Shown here piece by piece: positions 61,972 through 64,000 of a stretch of DNA of 64,000 nucleotides. This DNA comes from Owenia fusiformis (Eukaryota; Annelida; Polychaeta; Sabellida; Oweniidae): NCBI GenBank assembly GCA_903813345.2, contig CAIIXF020000001.1, forward strand, positions 39,339,366 to 39,403,365. Reading direction: 5' to 3'. Below the pieces are notes generated by a model, which saw nothing but the letters and a program-made list of their open reading frames with translations, was not told where the DNA came from and did no database searches. How positions within the stretch are numbered: the stretch's first letter is position 1; every line of letters begins with the position of its first letter. A program made the translations under genes and the position numbers.

Positions 61972-63530
61972 AAGATTGCAAGCAATCTTACGGAGGCCCC
62001 GTAGATACCACAGTTTGTCACCTTATTTGATGACCTTTGACCTTAAAAATTGTACTTTTTCAGAGCTCAGTATGTCCTTTGTGATTAAGCTGACCTAAAT
62101 TTGAATTAAAAAATCATTTTGAAAAATCAACATTTTTTTACCTTTCGAAGGTCACAGAAGGTCAATTAAAGGTCAAAGGTCAAATCTGAGGTCAAATTTG
62201 AACTCCTGAGACTTTGTAGATGCTTTTTAAAAAAATATTTGGTCAATTTGAAGCAAGTTGAAATTTGACCTTCAAAATTTTCGAAATTTGACCTATTTTC
62301 AGTTCTTGAGCTCTTATATCTCAAAACTGGTGCAAAATTTAAATAGATAGTCAATTGCTCATATGTGAAGTACCTCTAGAGGAATAGATATCCTGACTTT
62401 CAACCAAAAATATTGATTTGTAGTCTCTAATTTTGAGAAACTTAGATAGCACAGTTTGTTATCTAATTTGATGACCTTGACCTTTGACCTTGAAAATTTT
62501 ACTTTTTCAGAGCTCAGTATGTCCTTTGTGATTAAGCTGACCTAAATTTGAATCCAAAAAATCAATTTGAAAAATCAACTTTTTTGACCTTTCAAAGGTC
62601 ACAGAAGGTCAACTAAAGGTCATTGGTCAAAACTAATGTCAGATTTGAGTTCCTGAGATCTTGTAGATGCTTTTTAAAAAAAAATTTAATCAATTTAGAG
62701 CAAGTTGAAATTTGACCTTGAGAAATTTCAAAATTTGACCTTTTTTCAGTTTTTCAGTTCTAATATCTCAAAACTGGAGCAAAATTTTAATAAATAGTCA
62801 ATTGCTAATATGTGTAGAACCTTTAGAGGAATATATATTCTGACTTTCAGTAAAAAAAATTGATTTGTAGTCTCCAATTTTGAGAAACTTAGAAAACACA
62901 GTTTGTGATTTCATTTGATGACCTTGACCTTTGACCTTGCAAATTTTACTTTTTTAGACCTCAGTGGGTCTTTTGTGAATAAATATACCTAAATTTGAAT
63001 CCAGAAAATCGAGTTGAAAAATCAACTTTTTGACCTTTCGGAGGTCACTGGAGGTCAACCAAAGGTCAAAGGTCAAAAGTAAGGTCAGATTTGGAATCCT
63101 TAGAACTTGTAGATGAGTTTTAAAAAAAAATCTGGTTCATTTGAAGCAAGTTGAAAAATGACCGATTTTTGCCGATTTTTGAAATCAAATATCTCAAAAA
63201 CGGTAAAAAATTAACGCGTACATATAGTGAGCAATTTGTAGAGAATGCTTATATCTAGTTACATTTTAATTCATCGCAAGAAATAATGAAGTATGAGGAC
63301 GAAATCTGAGAAACTTAAAAAAAACTTAGATTTGACCTAGATTTTGACCTTTGACCTTGACCTAGATATGAACTAATTTCCCGACAAGTCCAGCGCATGT
63401 CCCTAGTAGGAGCATATAAGAGTTAATTCAGACCTAGCTAGAAGTAGGAGAAAAAGTGCTAAAAAGAATAATAAGAAGAATAATAAGAATAACTACAAAA
63501 ACTATAGGAGGCCCCCTGGAAGGGCCTCCT
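61972..63530 (-). mobile_element. Large AGGTCA-rich tandem element, opposite orientation to 49803-51248
   Basis: About three units of roughly 445 bp, each carrying TGACCTTTGACCTTG, TTTTTCAGAGCTCAGTATGT, TTAAGCTGACCTAAATTTGA and AGCAAGTTGAAATTTGACC. The reverse complement aligns with the ~600-bp units of the intron 9 element (AAATTTAGGTCAGCTTAAT; AAATTTTCAAGGTCAAAGGT). The left margin has a hairpin, AAGATTGC-AA-GCAATCTT (61972-61989), followed by GGAGGCCCC. The right margin has a hairpin AGGAGGCCC...GGGCCTCCT (63506-63530). No protein-coding frame. Confidence 0.75.
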
Positions 63531-63896
63531 AATAATCAGAGTAGATGATACATAAAGATCCAACACATTCAAAAGGGAAATAAAAAAAACAAAGAACGTT
63601 AACATGAGATTTCGATTACATTCTACAGGATTTAATTTGATCACATGCATTAGAGGAACTGCGTGTATAAAGGGCACAGTCTACTCAGTAATTAAATGTC
63701 ATTCTGTGACCAATTCTACTAATGGTGTCTCAGTCAGTTTGCATAAGGTGTACTTTTAACATTATTGCTTTCTGAAGTCAAAACCTAGAACATTACCTCT
63801 CTTATTGAAATCTTCCCTGATTTGTTGATAGGTATCCAGTATTTTATAATATCACTTATACCTCTATATGTTTCTCATAATCTCTGTACTTTTCAG

Positions 63897-64000
63897 TCCC
63901 TGGAGAACCAAGAAAAGTCAGAGTAGAGGCCATCAACTCTACCCATGTTCGGGTAGAATGGAAGCCCCCATCTAATCGTGATAAGAATGGCATCATCCGT
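63897..64000 (+). CDS. LAR: LAR exon 11 (partial): start of FN3 domain 5
   Basis: A phase 1 acceptor (GTACTTTTCAG|TC) opens residues 703-737: VPGEPRKVRVEAINSTHVRV followed by EWKPPSNRDKNGIIR. It matches vertebrate FN3-5 (VPSGPPRKVEVEPLNSTAVHVYWKLP). NST is a conserved N-glycosylation sequon and the core Trp is in VEWKPP. The window ends exactly on a codon, at the position equivalent to the split in FN3-2 (NGVIK|GYEV), so the exon may end at or very near here. Confidence 0.92.

Larger units (their letters stand above)
54821..63896 (+). other. Intron 10 (9.1 kb)
   Basis: GT-AG intron between FN3-4 and FN3-5. The first 5 kb is AT-rich with a 10-G run at 57759-57768 and little else. A dispersed repeat lies at 60041-60330 and the large AGGTCA-rich element at 61972-63530. 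No further exon seen; open frames such as 58544-58744 are unremarkable. Confidence 0.85.
7099..64000 (+). other. LAR: LAR-type receptor tyrosine phosphatase gene, 5' half (gene-level entry, 11 coding exons)
   Basis: Eleven exons join in frame into 737 codons: signal peptide (about residues 1-20), Ig1 (22-121), Ig2 (122-217), Ig3 (218-307), FN3-1 (308-401), FN3-2 (402-503), FN3-3 (504-599), FN3-4 (600-702) and the start of FN3-5 (703-737). The order and local sequence match vertebrate PTPRF/PTPRD/PTPRS; examples are MPYVKW and MPVGRN in Ig3, and the LYVR-VRRV linker between Ig2 and Ig3. From family knowledge this is a type I membrane receptor of axons and synapses. It binds heparan/chondroitin sulfate proteoglycans and synaptic organisers and signals through cytoplasmic phosphatase domains, which are not in the window. 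All ten introns are GT-AG. Junctions are phase 1 except exon 7/8, which is phase 0. Invertebrates usually have one gene of this class, so assignment to a single vertebrate paralogue is not meaningful. Confidence 0.95.

Overview
The window is eukaryotic: an AT-rich, intron-dominated stretch of an animal genome. It carries one recognisable gene on the + strand, the 5' half of a LAR-type (type IIa, R2A) receptor protein tyrosine phosphatase, the family of vertebrate PTPRF, PTPRD and PTPRS and of Drosophila Lar. The translated exons match the vertebrate proteins module by module. The repeat landscape (AGGTCA-rich tandem elements, foldback MITEs, G-run dispersed repeats) and the 2-14 kb introns suggest a marine invertebrate, possibly an echinoderm or hemichordate. 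That taxonomic guess is inference only. No bacterial, phage or CRISPR feature is present.

Layout. Bases 1-7072 lie upstream of the first coding exon; they are non-coding apart from a 425-bp foldback element at 1268-1692. Exon 1 (start at 7099, or in frame at 7084) encodes a signal peptide. Ten further exons follow: exon 2 = Ig1; exons 3+4 = Ig2; exon 5 = Ig3; exon 6 = FN3-1; exons 7+8 = FN3-2; exon 9 = FN3-3; exon 10 = FN3-4; exon 11 = start of FN3-5, cut by the window end. All junctions have GT-AG sites and compatible phases. They join into one open frame of 2211 nt (737 codons) from 7099 to 64000. Almost every boundary is phase 1, so whole-domain exons can be skipped or gained without a frameshift. 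The only exception is the phase-0 break inside FN3-2. The remaining FN3 repeats, the transmembrane segment and the two phosphatase domains must lie beyond the window.

The introns hold many repeats: several foldback/MITE families (one with CATCCTCC ends, one with TACCCT ends, one with AGTAAAACCT ends, and a 143-bp element with 16-bp perfect inverted ends), two tRNA-derived SINE-like pieces, minisatellites of 137, 31-32, 27, 26 and 21 bp, and two large related AGGTCA-rich tandem elements in opposite orientation on either side of exon 10.

Points most worth checking: (1) the inverted large repeats flanking the FN3-4 exon, a layout that favours exon circularisation or skipping; (2) a strong-Kozak ATG plus signal-peptide-like sequence in frame immediately upstream of exon 10, a possible alternative start for a short receptor; (3) a decayed, frameshifted copy of the start of the Ig2 exon about 190 bp upstream of the real one; (4) three phase-compatible 3' splice sites before FN3-1; (5) exon junctions exactly where vertebrate type IIa phosphatases insert the synaptic-partner-selecting mini-exons meA and meB. 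I found no wholly new molecular system.
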